Shown in pieces: positions 45,567 to 58,405 of a stretch of 64,000 bases of DNA. Position 1 is the stretch's first letter. Each line of letters starts with the position of its first letter. The notes below the pieces were generated by a model. That model saw nothing but the letters and a program-made list of their open reading frames with translations, was not told the origin of the DNA and did not search any database. This DNA comes from Pezizomycotina sp. ARF18 (lineage: Eukaryota > Ascomycota): NCBI GenBank assembly GCA_002224055.1, contig AZLU01000008.1, forward strand, positions 1 to 64,000, written 5' to 3'. A program made the position numbers and the translations under genes.

Positions 45567-47510
45567 ATGCTCTTACGCTGCAGCGCTTGTTCCACTCAAC
45601 CGAATTCGAGTACATCACCGACGACAAAATCCAAGGAGAATGCCAAACCGAAGGTTCGTGGGACCACCCACTCCGCTACGTATGGAGCGTAGATATATAC
45701 TTCGCTCGTGCTAACGCCCTTCATTAATCACAATCAGCAACGAAGACCGCAACAAGTCATAAGTCAACTTCAAGAGACTGTACAAAAGAAAAATAAAGAG
45801 CTAAAAGTTCTACGTCGCACCATTGACGAGCAAGACTTTCACATTGAAGAGGCGGCCTCGGATCTCAAAGATAAACATAACCAGATCTCCAAGCTTGAGA
45901 GACAACTTCGCCAAACACGCAACGATTTGAAAATTGAGCGTGAGGATTCAAAGCGAGTGCATGATCACCTTCAGTATTCCCTGTCAAATGCCGAGAATTC
46001 CATAAAAGATTTAGAAAACGCTGCAATACGACGAGAGACAATTATCAAACAGTTTTCAGAGCAGCGGCAGAAAGATATGGAATTTTGGCAACGACAAAAC
46101 GATGAATTGGAGCAGAAATTGCACCTTTCTATATCGAGAGAAGCGGAATCGAGGGCTGCTGTGCACAAGTACAGCGCCGCTATCGCCTCGATCCATTCAC
46201 GGTATGACTTTCACAACGAAAAGGATGATGCATACTTCGAGCAAGAATTTGCGAAGCTCGAAGATAGCATTCAGAATTGGGTTTTTACATATTTCCGTGG
46301 AACACGACAGATTCCCCCGCTTGTACTTGAGAAGTGCGCCGATGGCAGCATCTTCGAACCGCCCGTGATGGATGCGGAATCCAATTATGAGACCAGGGAG
46401 ATCCTCGTGCGCATCAGGTCCTTCATTATTTCTGCCTTCAAGGAAAACATTTCAAAGAATACCATTGTGGGCTTGAAGATAGCTTACGCGAAGCCTGTAA
46501 CCTAATCCTATCCAATTTCTCATCCGGTAAAGCGCTACCCCTATAATCTCCAAACTTCCTTCGGCCAGCAAGCTAACGTCTCTGATTCGCCAGAAAAGGA
46601 AAAGGGCAGATGGAAGGCCAAAACGACCCTCGAACTGCTTCGAAATTCCGACGTGCAACTTCGCATTCAACAAGTTGTGGAAGATGGCCTTCGATGTTTT
46701 GAGGAACACGTAAGCCATGGGCTAGCAGTAACTCTAAAACGGACATAAGAGCAAAGCGCCTAAAGAAAATAATCGATCACGCTATAGAAATTTCCAAGGA
46801 AAGTCAATTGCTTTCTTCTTCCGTAATTGAAATCCATTGGCCATGCTCAAAGGATTTCCAGGCCGATACAATGCAGTGTCCTAATACTGTCGAAGATGAA
46901 GGAAGCGCATACTCCGTTCGAGGTTTATCTTTCCTTCTGTGATAAAAAGGACTCTTAAGAAGGATGGAAGCATCTCCGAAGGAGTGATTAGAAAAGCTAC
47001 GGTCCACATGGGTCGCGTAGTCACAGAAAGTCCCGACCCTGAGCAGAAGCTGAAGGACCTGGTAGGAATGACAGTACAGAAGCATATGACACCGAGAACA
47101 CGTTAGTTTCAGATCTCAATACTATCGAAGAACAAGTAGCCGACGCTATGGAGAGCGGCACACTATCAGACATACAAAACAACGCTGAACAGGGAATGTC
47201 CGCACTTCAAGAAGTATCGAACCATCATAACGCCCCAAGCAACATTTTACTGGAGAATATGTCCAGGATGAGGACTCTGGGAGTTCACCTCGTGAGTATA
47301 CATTGCGAAGACGTTCGCGTTCCGAGGATGTTGCCAAAGGTGCTGATCTAGAAAGTTATTTATACAGTAGAAGAGGTTAAATTCTCGCCAGAATATCAAT
47401 CCGACCCGGATCCACAAGATGACCCCGCTATTTTCCAATCCAAACCGATATTTGAAGATGTTGACGAAGAAGACGAAGGATATATGAATATCTATATGCC
47501 CGATATTTAG
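45567..47510 (+). CDS. EKDD-box coiled-coil protein, copy C
   Basis: Family member with the longest intact coiled coil. The main exon runs from 45738 to about 46505: 'QQVISQLQETVQKKNKELKV', 'ASDLKDKHNQISKLERQLRQ', 'YSLSNAENSIKDLENAAIRR', then the signature 'YDFHNEKDDAYFEQEFAKLE', 'DSIQNWVFTYFRGTRQIPPL' and 'REILVRIRSFIISAFKENIS'. Upstream an intron 45689-45737 fits (GTAGAT, GCTAAC branch, ATCAG). After an intron near 46497-46593 (branch GCTAAC) come 'KGRWKAKTTLELLRNSDVQL', 'AIEISKESQLLSSSVIEIHW', a 'VRGLIFPSVI' box and 'GVIRKATVHM'. The acidic end is 'PIFEDVDEEDEGYMNIYMPD'. The start is uncertain: the frame entering the first intron has no clear ATG, and 45567 is only a candidate. Copy C lacks the bipartite basic tail. 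Confidence 0.73.
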
Positions 47511-48234
47511 AAGACCTTCTTCGAAGAATGGCTTTATTAGCAATGGCTATATAATTAGAAAAAGGAACCGGCTTTGACTTAGACCTTAAACCGTTGTATG
47601 CATTTTTTAATCCACGCTCTTATATGTCGAAGCCTTTTGCTGGAGCAGGACACTGCTATCTCTGATTGAAAGCTCGTTGTTCACCTACTAGTAATTCTAA
47701 AATACAATTGCAGTTGCTCTGAAATAGGAAATGTCTAGCTACAATCCTACCTTTACTGTTCGAAAGCTAGTTCTAGACGCGCTGGGAGGATGTTGATGAC
47801 TGTATCCTATTCTACCCGCTGTTTCGGCTTGTCATAGCAAGTGAATTTTATAACGAAAAATTCTAACTATTCTTGTGAAGTAGAAAACATATTGCCTTTT
47901 TATGGCAGTGGTGATAAAGTTTGTCAGGGCTTTCAAAAGAATTAAAGTCATGCAGACACAGCAGAACCTTCGTCTCTCATGGAAAAACGTAAATATGGCA
48001 CAAAAGTAAAATTGTATCGTGAGCGAAGTCGATAGGGAAATGTGGCACCTAACTCAATGTCATGAAATTGGAACTCTATGGCCATGAGAGTTCAGAGGAA
48101 ATCGTAGCATCATCATCAGGTCTACTGAGATTCCATTTAAATTAAAGCCTGGTCCATGATTTGAATGAACCCAAGATTAACACACAACCCGTTCGACCAT
48201 TCTAGCTTCTCAGAATTACCAAGAAAAATTCACA
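47511..48234. other. intergenic, no gene seen
   Basis: AT-rich; 3' region of coiled-coil C and promoter of the next plus-strand gene. Confidence 0.35.
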
Positions 48235-50773
48235 ATGTCGGCCAGCAGTCTAGAACCACCTTCCGTTGCGGATGATGCAGCCTCTCTCGAGGTTAACTAC
48301 GAGAATGACAACGAGCGCTTGAAGTCCAAACCGAAGCCATTTTTCTCGAGACTATTCGCCGGCGGTCGCAAGAACAAGAAGTCGAAGGGATCTCTGCAGC
48401 TGCCTGCTTCAAGCAGTACATGTAGCCACAAAACTGGCTTGAAAATTTGAACCAGCGACCGTTTTCGCATAGTGTATTATCAATACCAAGGTAGGGAAGC
48501 TCAAAGGCACCACCGGTTGATTGATCTTATGATGCTAACTAGCTCTGAACATCACAGTGAATGTAGAGACAATTTCAAAGGCGCATCTGCCGTGCAGATA
48601 CCATGTAATTCCGTATGGAGCCGCTGCAGGGAAGCACCAGCAAAGATACTCCTGAACGGAGAGCGACACTATCGAAGCAACCTCTAGAGGCTGTGGCCCT
48701 CTGACTAGTAAACCGCCGTCCCACTACAGCTCCGGTCCTCAACCCCTTGGCGGCGAACGCCTACCCCATGACGCCAACAGAGATTTTAGAATCAAGATTA
48801 AATGCACACTCGACGTATCTTGGCGGGTCGGCGATGCCGAAGGGATCTAATATTCTGCTCAGCAACAGTTAGAAGATATCAAGGCTGCCAAAAATGACCG
48901 CTTAACTGCGAATCCCGCTATTAAAAGAAAAACGGCGCGTATAGTCAGGTTCGCTGACATTGAAAAGAGCACCCGCCATACTTCCCTATCTCGGCGGTCG
49001 CAGAGGACTGCCGCTTCTTATGGTTCTTGTGCAGAGTCTGAGACTTCCGATAATCTCATGCCTAGCCACACGCCTGTGGTCCACATTGAGAGCGCCGCGA
49101 AGACTCAGGAACGAACATCAAATAATAATAATAGCGGGGACTACCGCGGCCTACTACCTAGCCAAACGGAGAAGATAACAAACTGTATCCAGCAGAGGAA
49201 GCCGTGCGGAATGGGGAATACCGCGGTGTTCCTGGGGAGCTTCAGGCTGAAATCAGCCGTAAGAGGGCTTGGTACATGCAGAATACCCAATTTTTATACT
49301 ACGACTCAGGCCGTGGCGGAAATCGGACAAATCTCGACGGACTCCAGGCGCAGACGGCGATGCTGATACCAGCAATAGCAGCGACAGCTGCGTTATATCC
49401 CATTTTCAGGGCAATAATTTATCCGGAGCAGGTCTAGTGTCGTCGGAGAACAAGATAGGCCGACGTTATCCCAGCTCAACTACGCATCGAGTGTATCTTT
49501 AACCGATACCGATAGTTCTGCTGGCGGTCTGAGTGCCTGGCCAGGCGGAACTGCCAATTCATCCCATATGCACTTTTCTACACTTCAAAGACAGTCATAT
49601 ACTTCAGAAGACACGGATAGTTCAAATTACGCTAGTACTTCAACCCTTGAAGAGTTCGGAAATCTATGCATTAGGGACGAAAACAAAAACAAATATCCGT
49701 ACTTTCCCGAGAGAGATAATGACAATACGTGGTTCATACTATCCTTCGAGAGTATCGAACGCAAAATCAAGGAATTTGTCGAATACAATTTATCGGAAGT
49801 GAAAGGTTGCCCAATAGTTGCGATGAGGAATTCGAGAAGGTGCATAGTAAACAAATTGGCTGTCTTGATACGGACGACGTGGACAATTACTTTGCGTTCA
49901 TGAGGATGTTTATTTGTCGGCATGTTCTTTATGCTTGCTTTGAAGAAAGGAACATGGGTGTTGAGGATAGTTTAGATAACTATGACGCGGCGTCGGAAGG
50001 TAAGTAGCTTAAATCAAGAATCTACCCCACTATCACAAGCTTTCAAAGTTCTTCTATCAATAATGAATAAGGCCCATCCCTCGATATCCCAGTCTTATCA
50101 AAAATGACATGGATGGTAATCAAAAGTAAATAAAAAAATATCAGCCTACCTTGATTTTAGGATCGGAAGCATGGCAAACCAAAGAATAGCAGAACCCCTA
50201 GAAAACATCGTTGGCAGATTCGGTACGACGGAAATCGGGATGAAAACCAGGAATAGAGCAGCTCAAGGCTATCGGAGCGGAAGCTGGCAGGGTTTACGTA
50301 GAGAGCTGCAGACTATCTCGCGAGGAGATATATATCGACTGGAATTGGCGACAATATATTGAGAATGAACCGTACACGCATGAACACATCTGTATTTTCC
50401 CCGCTATCACAAGGAGAGCGTATTGCAACGGAAAATTCAGGGAGCGTTAGTCCGTAGACCTAATATCTTCGATGCGAAGCCTTCGCAGCCGGAAACGATA
50501 CATATCGAGCCGACCATATACGAGGAACTGGAGGAAACAAACGATAATCCTGCAGTAGATTCTAACATTCCAAGCTGGTGTATGCAGCACGCGAGACACC
50601 ATTCCTTAAGACAAGAGGTCGAATTCGAAGAAGCAGCTTTGGAAGATCTTCGTAAGTTCCCGGGAAAGCAAATCCCGCTCTATGATACGAGGGAAACAAT
50701 AAAATACAATCTTTTCGATCACCCTTATTATAGGGCTACGTTTGAGGGTGCTCGTACTGAGCAACGAAATTGA
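48235..50773 (+). CDS. disordered protein with distant EKDD-like helical domain
   Basis: Unrecognised protein. It begins MSASSLEPPSVADDAASLEV, then a basic 'PKPFFSRLFAGGRKNKKSKG' and a long, polar, probably disordered middle in changing frames ('VRFADIEKSTRHTSLSRRSQ', 'ESETSDNLMPSHTPVVHIES' and 'VPGELQAEISRKRAWYMQN'). The best domain evidence is at about 49690-49800: 'FPERDNDNTWFILSFESIER' followed by 'KIKEFVEYNL', which lines up with the EKDD signature and the following helix of copies A-D, and then 'DDVDNYFAFMRMFICRHVLY' and 'ACFEERNMG', which matches 'RSFIISAFKENI' of copy C. The last part, 'IPSWCMQHARHHSLRQEVEF' to 'YYRATFEGARTEQRN', is intact but unknown. A probable intron lies near 50000-50160. 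It may be a distant relative of the coiled-coil family. Confidence 0.5.
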
Positions 50774-52156
50774 GAAAAGATAGAGGGAAATGAACACGTG
50801 TGAAGACCGATATTAAGGTACGCGGAAGTTATAGAACTATCGTGGGGTTACAAAGGAGACGAGATAGATGTAGCTATGAAAAAGGATCTATGTTCAAACG
50901 ACGGAGAGAATGATGGAGGAACGGAAAATCGGTTGAACATTAGTCAAATCATAATTGAAGCTTTCTCAGAGGGGTTTATAATGTTCTAGATTCGATCATT
51001 TTGCCTATGAATATCTTAGAAACTAACTTCATGAGGAAGACTTAACCTAGAATAGTCTGAGTCCAGTATTTGTGCCACATTTTACTCTTCCTCGTGTGTT
51101 CTCATGCCTTTTATTCATTACCATTATATTCTCTGAGGCCCAGGAACGATATTTGGGTTGCTGAATGGACTTCTAGAAAATATATAGCGCAAATATTGAG
51201 GCTTGCTCCTTCAACTAGTCATTAACCTGGATGATCTATATAGCGAATGAAGACTCTTGGCGAGATCGCGAGAGCTTATGGTAATTTTGTGCCTAGGCGA
51301 TATTAAACACTTTTACCCAATTAGGGATGTGGATTCTCAACCGGACTGCTCTAATTTCCTAATTGAGGTATTGTTATATAGCTCAAATTGCGCTTAATTG
51401 CCTAAATAGGAAATAACAGACATTTGCTATTGAACACGCGTGAGAAACACGATTAACGCCGGACCCAAGCCCGTTGGATGGATGATATTGAAAGTCAACT
51501 TGAGAAGAAAACGACATGCTGTTCTAAAAAAAAAAAACAAACCATACATTGACGCATCAAACATACAAGCTGATTAAAGACTCATGGTAAATGAGAGGAA
51601 GAATACATAGATACGAAAAGGAGGTAGTATATGACTCGTACATAGGGAAGCTAGAATGTTGGTAGTTGTGGTTGTGGTTGTGTAGGAATGTTGGTGGTAT
51701 CATAAATGGTGTGACACGGAAAAAACAATAAAAAAAAACTCCGATACGCGTCGCAAGTGAGGAAGAACGATCATTTGGAAGTACATGCTAGGAAACCGTG
51801 GATACATAAACGACATAAACGCTTTGTGGATGTTGAATGATGATAGTGACAAACTTGAATCGCGCCCAGATGGCCAGGGAAACCCCCCATTTCAGAAGAA
51901 CTCCATAATCTTGAAACACCGATAGAACATGTAGCTATGTTCCATATTTTTCACTAGTAGTCCAATGACTAGTAGTATAATTCCCCATCTCCGTTGTCAC
52001 GGGAGGGTAGAGGAACATGCACGCAAAATGGTATATCTTAGAAAAAGCATTGAAAACAGAAGACCGACCTCCCCCCTTGAAAAGCCTTAAAAAAAAAAAA
52101 AAACACAAGTTCCCTTGTTCTCCAGGATCCAGAAAAAAAAATCATAGTAAAAAGCT
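50774..52156. other. intergenic, no gene seen
   Basis: AT-rich gap between converging genes. It contains short GT-rich strings near 51660 and an A-run near 52090, but no gene. Confidence 0.4.
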
Positions 52157-53408
52157 TTAACAGCAAATGCACTTCGTAACCGTAAACCCGAATACGCCGA
52201 CCAAACCTACAAATATAGAAAGCAAAACGTAATCCGTCGTCTCCATGTGCGCAAAGGGGGACGTGAGCCACTGGACGCTGCTCAGATTGGCACCCACCCA
52301 CTTTATGAACGTCGAGTCGTCGAGTAAATCATCCTCGGCGCCGAAGTCTACACCATCCGACCGCAAAAGGGACCTATAGAACTTGGCTTCCGCCACGTCC
52401 CCCTTCGCCTTACAAACCTTCGTTATCAACTTCAGGGGGTCCTTCCACGCCCCTTTCATCTCTGGGATGCCGTAGGCAATTTTCATTGCTAGACGGCAGT
52501 GCGATTCCGCTAGCTCGAGGTTGGACTTTTTGAACCTAAAGCGCCGGCGGCCGAGTTTGGCGGAGCGGAAGTACGCGTCCGCAAGGAGGTAGTGCAGACC
52601 AGCCGTCTTGGCTCCGTCGCCGCCCTCGGCGCTCGTGATGACGATGAGCTCCTGCAGCGTCGCTATAACCTCCCCCACCTATTCTGGGACGACTGAGCGT
52701 CCAGGAGGTGTCTCAGCCACTTCTCCCTCGAAGAGGCCGGGTCGTCGTCTCAGAAACCACCGTGCGTGCCGATGACAGAGGGTCCTCGTTGTTTGAGGCT
52801 CTGACTTTGGTAGTAATCCGAGGACGGCAATGATGCTCGCTCGGCCGCTTTGAAGTTCCTAACTTCAATGTTCGCGAGGGCTTCTTTGGTGTGGAAAGCG
52901 AGCTTCTTCGCATGCATCTCCCTCTCGAATAATTCACCGGATCTTCCTTCGTTTCTACCAATGGAAGCATCTGGTGGATAATCTCCGTCCTTATCACGTC
53001 GTCGTCAGAGAAATCGACCGCCTGTGCTTGCGCTGCCTCTCAGCGCGGGTACTCGATGGGAGAACATGTCCTGTGGAAAGGTACGGTCGGAGAAAAATAG
53101 GAGTCGGTGAACTAGGCGTATACGCGGGAGCAACACCTCCACCGTACGCGGAAGGTGACATGGGAGGCGTCGGCGGCCTGGGTATCGATGTTATCGGCGG
53201 GGATAAGCGTCGTTTCGTGGAATTGGAAGAAATCGATGATCTCGGTGATATCGGAAAGCTCCATCTCTCGTGTTCGCCCTACGCCTCCCGACGAAAGATG
53301 CGGTCGAGCACTGGCTCGAGCTCGAACCCGTAGAGATGGAGAGCGGCCCTCGTACACTTGGTGGCGGAGTTTCGTACTTTTGCATAGTAAGGTGGATAAC
53401 AATCTCAA
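52157..53408 (-). CDS. helical protein with C-terminal membrane anchor
   Basis: Unrecognised protein. The C-terminal 170 residues are intact: paired helices of TPR-like character, 'TAGLHYLLADAYFRSAKLGR' and 'LELAESHCRLAMKIAYGIPE', then 'LITKVCKAKGDVAEAKFYRS', and a last hydrophobic segment 'DYVLLSIFVGLVGVFGFTVT' followed by KCICC, which suggests a tail anchor with possible palmitoylated Cys. Upstream frames give 'VIRTEIIHQMLPLVETKEDP', 'KKLAFHTKEALANIEVRNFK' and a Pro/Ser-rich linker with 'ITSIPRPPTPPMSPSAYGGG', preceded by 'ATKCTRAALHLYGFELEPVL' near the start. Frame changes near 52680, 52900 and 53130 are needed. The start is a guess. Tail-anchored helical proteins of this sort could sit on the ER, vacuole or mitochondrial surface. 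Confidence 0.5.
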
Positions 53409-56314
53409 ATCGGTGAACGTACTCCGTAGCTACTGATGATTACCCCGAAAACGTATTTCGGCTTTCGCTTCTCGCTTGTTCGATAATATAATCTTCGTTC
53501 GTTTTTCTCTTAAGGCTGAACCAAAAAAAATATCTTCAACAAAAAAATTATACGTCCTAATTTAGGAGAATATTTCTCATTGCAGAAAAGAAACTCGAAG
53601 GAATTCTAGAAAAGGTGTACAACAGATCCAATAAAGAAGGGAACCAGAGATCTTTTAAGAGAGAGAACTCAACTACATGTACTTACGGCCTTAAAAAAAG
53701 GTGGGCTATTTATTATTTATTTACAAAATTTTTCTCTTTTCTATATTTCTAGTTTTTTCTGTTGAGGGACAGCATAAGCGTGGGTGGAGGCAGAAACTTT
53801 GCAGGAAAAAATGGCGGGGGGTCTTGTGACGTATCTCATCGCCATTGGTGCGCTCCTCCCGCTCTAGTCGCAAATAAGCAATGAGAGGTATTTTTCTAAG
53901 GCCCGTCCAAACAGGCACGGACAGGTGGCGAAGTCGTACCATACCACGGAAAATATCGCTGCATGGTACATTCCGAGTACATCACGCAACCTAACGTGGC
54001 TCTCGGGTGTGTTCTACTCGTTGTTCTATCTCAGATATTGTTGTCTGATTGGTTTCCTCGATGGGCTTTTTTCGGCTCGATGCGGGCATGGTTATATGGT
54101 AAAGTAATGGTCCGTTTCCAAATAAAGCTGAAATTGAATTCCACGTAGCTAAAGGGTTAGGTAAAAAGCGGTAGAGCTCTCTTCAGGAATGTTGGCCAAC
54201 GCAGCTATGCTCTCTCTTTGCTTTTCTCTCTGCGGTTTCATCCCAATAAACTCGATCTAGCTTCCCCCCCCCCAAGTATTCCCAGCATCGCGTATACGCG
54301 TAACCCGTCTCAAAAGTAGGGTATGCTCAACTTGGTTTAACGTGTGAACTCTTCGTCTTTCAAAACACAGCCGGGGAATGAGCAACCCCGAAGTTATGGA
54401 GGCTATTTTTACACCCGAAGAAGGGTTAGCTAGATGCAGGTTTCTAAAAACTGCGTCGCGCCTTTTTTTTTACCCTCTTAAGAGCTAGAGCTTGGAGACA
54501 ATTCAACTAGCAATGGGAAATTGAATATATTCTGCAAGTTTTAGCTGCAGGTGTACGCTTTTTCATTTTATTTCTTTACCGCGATAGCTACTGCGCAAAA
54601 AGCTGCAGATATCCCATCTGGATTAGAAGGTAGCCCCTAGCTTTTAGGAGTTGTTACGCATGAGCAAATAAAAAGAGATGCTTTTGTCATAACAATTACC
54701 TTCTTTTTAGCTTGTGATCTCTCTTTACAGACTTATAAGGAAGGGAGTTATTTGGTTATCTATCTGTCTGACGCGTTATTATTATTATTTTCCGTACAGA
54801 AGAGTAAATAATACGTGGGATGGGGACGTGGACGGTTGGTCATTCTGTACAATGCAGAAAATCCTCCCCGGAGCTCCGAAAAAAAAAAGGATGGTCACAG
54901 ACAGAATGCTCTTCCTTTTTTTTTGTTGATAAAATACCAAGTTATATGTTTTTTTTTTTTTTTGTGCAATAGGGTTTTCATTACCGTCATGAGTGGATTC
55001 AGCTCCTTTACCCGCGCAGTCCCAAGGTCGAGGGTATACCTGGTTGAACCCCTCACTTCCTCTCACAAGGCCATCGCGGCTGTTCATCTGAGCTCGAGTT
55101 CCTCCAATTCAACAAATTAATATTAAAATTCTCTATAAAAGCAGTAATTGGTAAATATAAACATGCATGGTCAGCAAGATCTTTAAAAGTGGCAACACCG
55201 GTCGTGCACTCTCTTGGCTGGTGAGATCAAAAAATATCACGATAGTAGGCTTGAAGGCCGTTACCGAGGCGTTGAAGCCCCCGGCCGAAATTGGGTGTCA
55301 TTATACCATCGGAACGGATCGGATAGAAGAGTAAAAACAGTGGCAGTCGCTTAAGGCGAAGATTGAAGAAAAGAAGCACAAAAATTCGTTTATTATTTTA
55401 AGGTTTTCCCGCTTGAGCGGTCACTCCGCCTGCGCCTGCACGAGATGCGGAATGCAACGTAATGTACGTCTTTCCTCGGAGGCACGATCGTTTAGATATG
55501 TTTAACCAGCCTCCTACATATTTAAGCTTCGTCTCGTCCCATTCATCTTCATTCCCGGGTTTTAAACAGAAGAAAAGGCGAAGCTTGGCCCATATAGCTA
55601 CAATCATTACCAAACCGGTATCTGGCGCTGAATAAGCTTATCGTAACTAAAATACATGTAAGAATAATATAGTAACGTGATTGTAATAAGCGTTAATTTG
55701 GCCCCGGGAGCTTAGATATGACAAATATATATGGAGCGACATTCTATATCTCCGGCGGTGTGGAATGACCAACTGAGATCTAATTCGCGCGTAGCTCATT
55801 TGCTTACAGACCATTCGGCCATTTTGCGATCATTGAATTTCAGTCCCTTTTGTTCTCTAATTCTCCAAATCTCAGATCCAGATTTATCTTAAGTTAAGAA
55901 AATATTACGGCTACTTCATTTCTGCGAATTCGACCTTTGTTTGCAGCCGATGCCGCCAGTGATAGGTCAATTACTACTCTCCTCTTTTTTTTTAATTTGA
56001 GCGTATAAATTGAAAATCTTTGGCCACGCGTAGAAGAAATATCTTGCTATTATAAGCTGCATAAAACAAATTTGTGAAGCTATGAGAAACTTGGAATAGT
56101 GAGTGCCATTGAAGAATTTGTCCGCAAATATTCGGTGTTCGGCCTCCGACGAACCAAATTCCACTTTACGTGTTAAGTCTAAAACTCCACACCAAGTCTA
56201 AAACTCCACACCAATGCAAAAGGAATGTAACTTCTACATCTCACGCGCACGAGGAAGAATGGCAAGCCAACCAGCCACCGAAATATCGCTTGGAATGCAT
56301 CTGCTCACCGGATC
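53409..56314. other. intergenic with minor repeats, no gene seen
   Basis: A 2.9-kb gap between divergent genes. It contains homopolymer runs near 54910 and 54950 and a 19-bp tandem duplication at 56175-56212. No frame is convincing. Confidence 0.4.
56175..56212 (+). repeat. two tandem copies of a 19-bp unit
   Basis: The unit AAGTCTAAAACTCCACACC occurs twice in direct succession just upstream of the ferroportin gene. It may be a slippage product or a doubled regulatory site. Confidence 0.9.
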
Positions 56315-58217
56315 ATGAAACAAACTCATGCTCCCAAGCCGTCCTCTCCAGCGCAAGCAATTGACGCAAATCCTACTTTCTCGACAGTTGGTGGTCTATC
56401 ACCGAGCCCCCTCAATGGAATTCAGCCAGGGGAAGCTTCAGGCCAGAATGAAGATCCAGAAGCGCAAGAGGAGCAGATCATCACTTCACAAGTATCGAAC
56501 AGAAAACTGAGTAGGAAGCTCTTGTATTCTCTTTATCTCTCACATTTTCTTTCGACATGGAACAATCGTTCCTTCGAGTTCGGATCCGTGCTATTTCTTG
56601 CCACGGTGTTTCCAGGAACTTGTTGCCGATGTCGGTGTACGCGCTCTGCCGTCCGGTCCGCGTTCCTGCTATCGCCGTTCGTGGGGAGATATGTGGATAG
56701 GACGAACAGGCTAAAGTGTGTTAGGTTGTCTATCGGTAAGTCCCCCTGAATCTCGTTTGAGGATGTAGACACCATCAAATAAGGTAAAAAAAAAAAAAAA
56801 AAAAAAAACTGACATGTATGAGTGACAGTCTTGCAAAGGGCTGCCGTAGTAATATCATGCGTCATTTTCTGGCTGATGTTGAGATACGGGCGAACCAAAG
56901 GCGTGAAACCAGCCGGTCTGATTATATTGACGATTTTATCAATACTGGAAAAGCTATTCTCCATCATGAATTTGATATGTATCGAGCGGGATTGGGTAAT
57001 TTTCTGTCGTGTAATCTATGCTATTGCGAAATTTTTCCTGACGAAGCGTTTCCATCCAGGTCGTGGTGATTGCGAACCAAAATGAGCCACTATTACAAAG
57101 TGAGTTGAGACCTTTGGAGAAGTATAGCCTTGACGGCTCGCAACCATCCTGTCTGCTGATACTTATGTCTAGAGCTCAATGCCCGAATGCGCAGGATTGA
57201 CCTCATCTGCAAGCTTATCGGCCCACTTGCAATTTCGTTACTGGATGCTTTCTCTACGAATATCGCTGTTCTTACAACACTCGGCACAAACTTCGCATGT
57301 CTCTTCGCAGAATACCCAGCCATTTTATTGGTAATTCTTAGCTTCCTCCAATAGTAAGAAGGCAAAGTTTCGATATACTGATCCGAAGACAGGTTTATAA
57401 CGCCGTCCCAGGACTCCATTCCCGCGCTTCGCAAAGTGATGAAGTATCCGAAGGGAATGCTCGCGGAAGTCCATTCAGCAGTCGCCTTTCATCTTGGAAA
57501 CACTCATTCCAGGAAAACATCTCGCTCTATTTCCGACACGCGGCAGCATTGGCTTCCATCTCCCTCTCGATACTTTATTTCACTGTTCTTTCTTCTCGGG
57601 CCAGATGATCACCTACCTCCTCTCCATCGGCTTTAAGTCGTCGGTTGTAGGTGGTATCCGTACAGCATCCGTTGTTTTCGAACTTTCTGCAACAGTACTC
57701 GCGCCGTTGGTTATGAAGAGAATAGGCGCGACGAGGGGAGGACTTTGGTTCGTAAACTGGCAGGTTTTGAGCTTACTCGCGCTTTCGGCTGCATTCCTCG
57801 CCGCGAAGACGCAGACTGCGGCCGTATTGGACTCGTCGTAGGTGTTATCGTGAGTAGGGTAGGGTTGTGGGGCTTTGACCTGTGCGTTCAGGTTCTAGTA
57901 CAACAAGTAAGCTGATACAGTGCGTAGTCTGTGTTTTGAGAAGAAAGGGGCTAACTTTATCGACCAAAAAATATAGGAGGTCGATGAAGCAGTTAGAGGC
58001 TCGTTTTCCTCCGTCGAAGCTTCACTGCAGAATGCCTTCGAGGGGTTATCCTATGTCTCGACTATGATTTTTGCGAGACCCGGTCAGTTCCGCGTGCCGG
58101 TGATGCTGAGCGTCGGGCTACGGCTGTCGCGGAGCTATCTATGCTGCTTTCGTGAGACGTAGAAGGGGTCACCTTTTACATGAGTCAAAATGCACCGGCG
58201 GTAGTAGGCGCTGGTAG
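56315..58217 (+). CDS. ferroportin-family iron exporter (SLC40)
   Basis: Multi-pass membrane transporter of the ferroportin (IREG1/SLC40) family, which exports Fe2+. After a polar N-terminus comes 'KLLYSLYLSHFLSTWNNRSF' with 'EFGSVLFLATVFPGT', the family's first-helix signature, then 'LLSPFVGRYVDRTNRLKCVR', 'LQRAAVVISCVIFWLMLRYG', 'RMRRIDLICKLIGPLAISLL', 'AALASISLSILYFTVLSFSG', 'QMITYLLSIGFKSSVVGGIR', 'VFELSATVLAPLVMKRIGAT', 'VIVSRVGLWGFDLCVQVLVQ' and 'EVDEAVRGSFSSVEASLQNA', ending 'GAIYAAFVRRRRGHLLHESK'. Introns fit at 56736-56828, 56996-57059 and 57907-57976. Length and order match the family. Indels occur at about 56620, 57160, 57350 and 58110. The gene converges with a Zn2Cys6 regulator. 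Plasma-membrane or vacuolar location cannot be told. Confidence 0.9.
56785..56808 (+). repeat. A24 homopolymer inside a ferroportin intron
   Basis: Run of about 24 adenines in the first intron of the ferroportin gene. Confidence 0.85.
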
Positions 58218-58405
58218 AATACCTCAGAATGCTGCAGGCCTAGAATTCGCATAATAAAAACTCAATAGCATATTGATCATACTTCAACTTGGGCGCTAAA
58301 TAATACTGAAAGAGGATTTTATTATTGACGATGTGGCCGAATATTGGGAAAAAAAATAATGTGTTCAAGAACTATAGTGCAATACATTTGATACAGTAAT
58401 AAATA

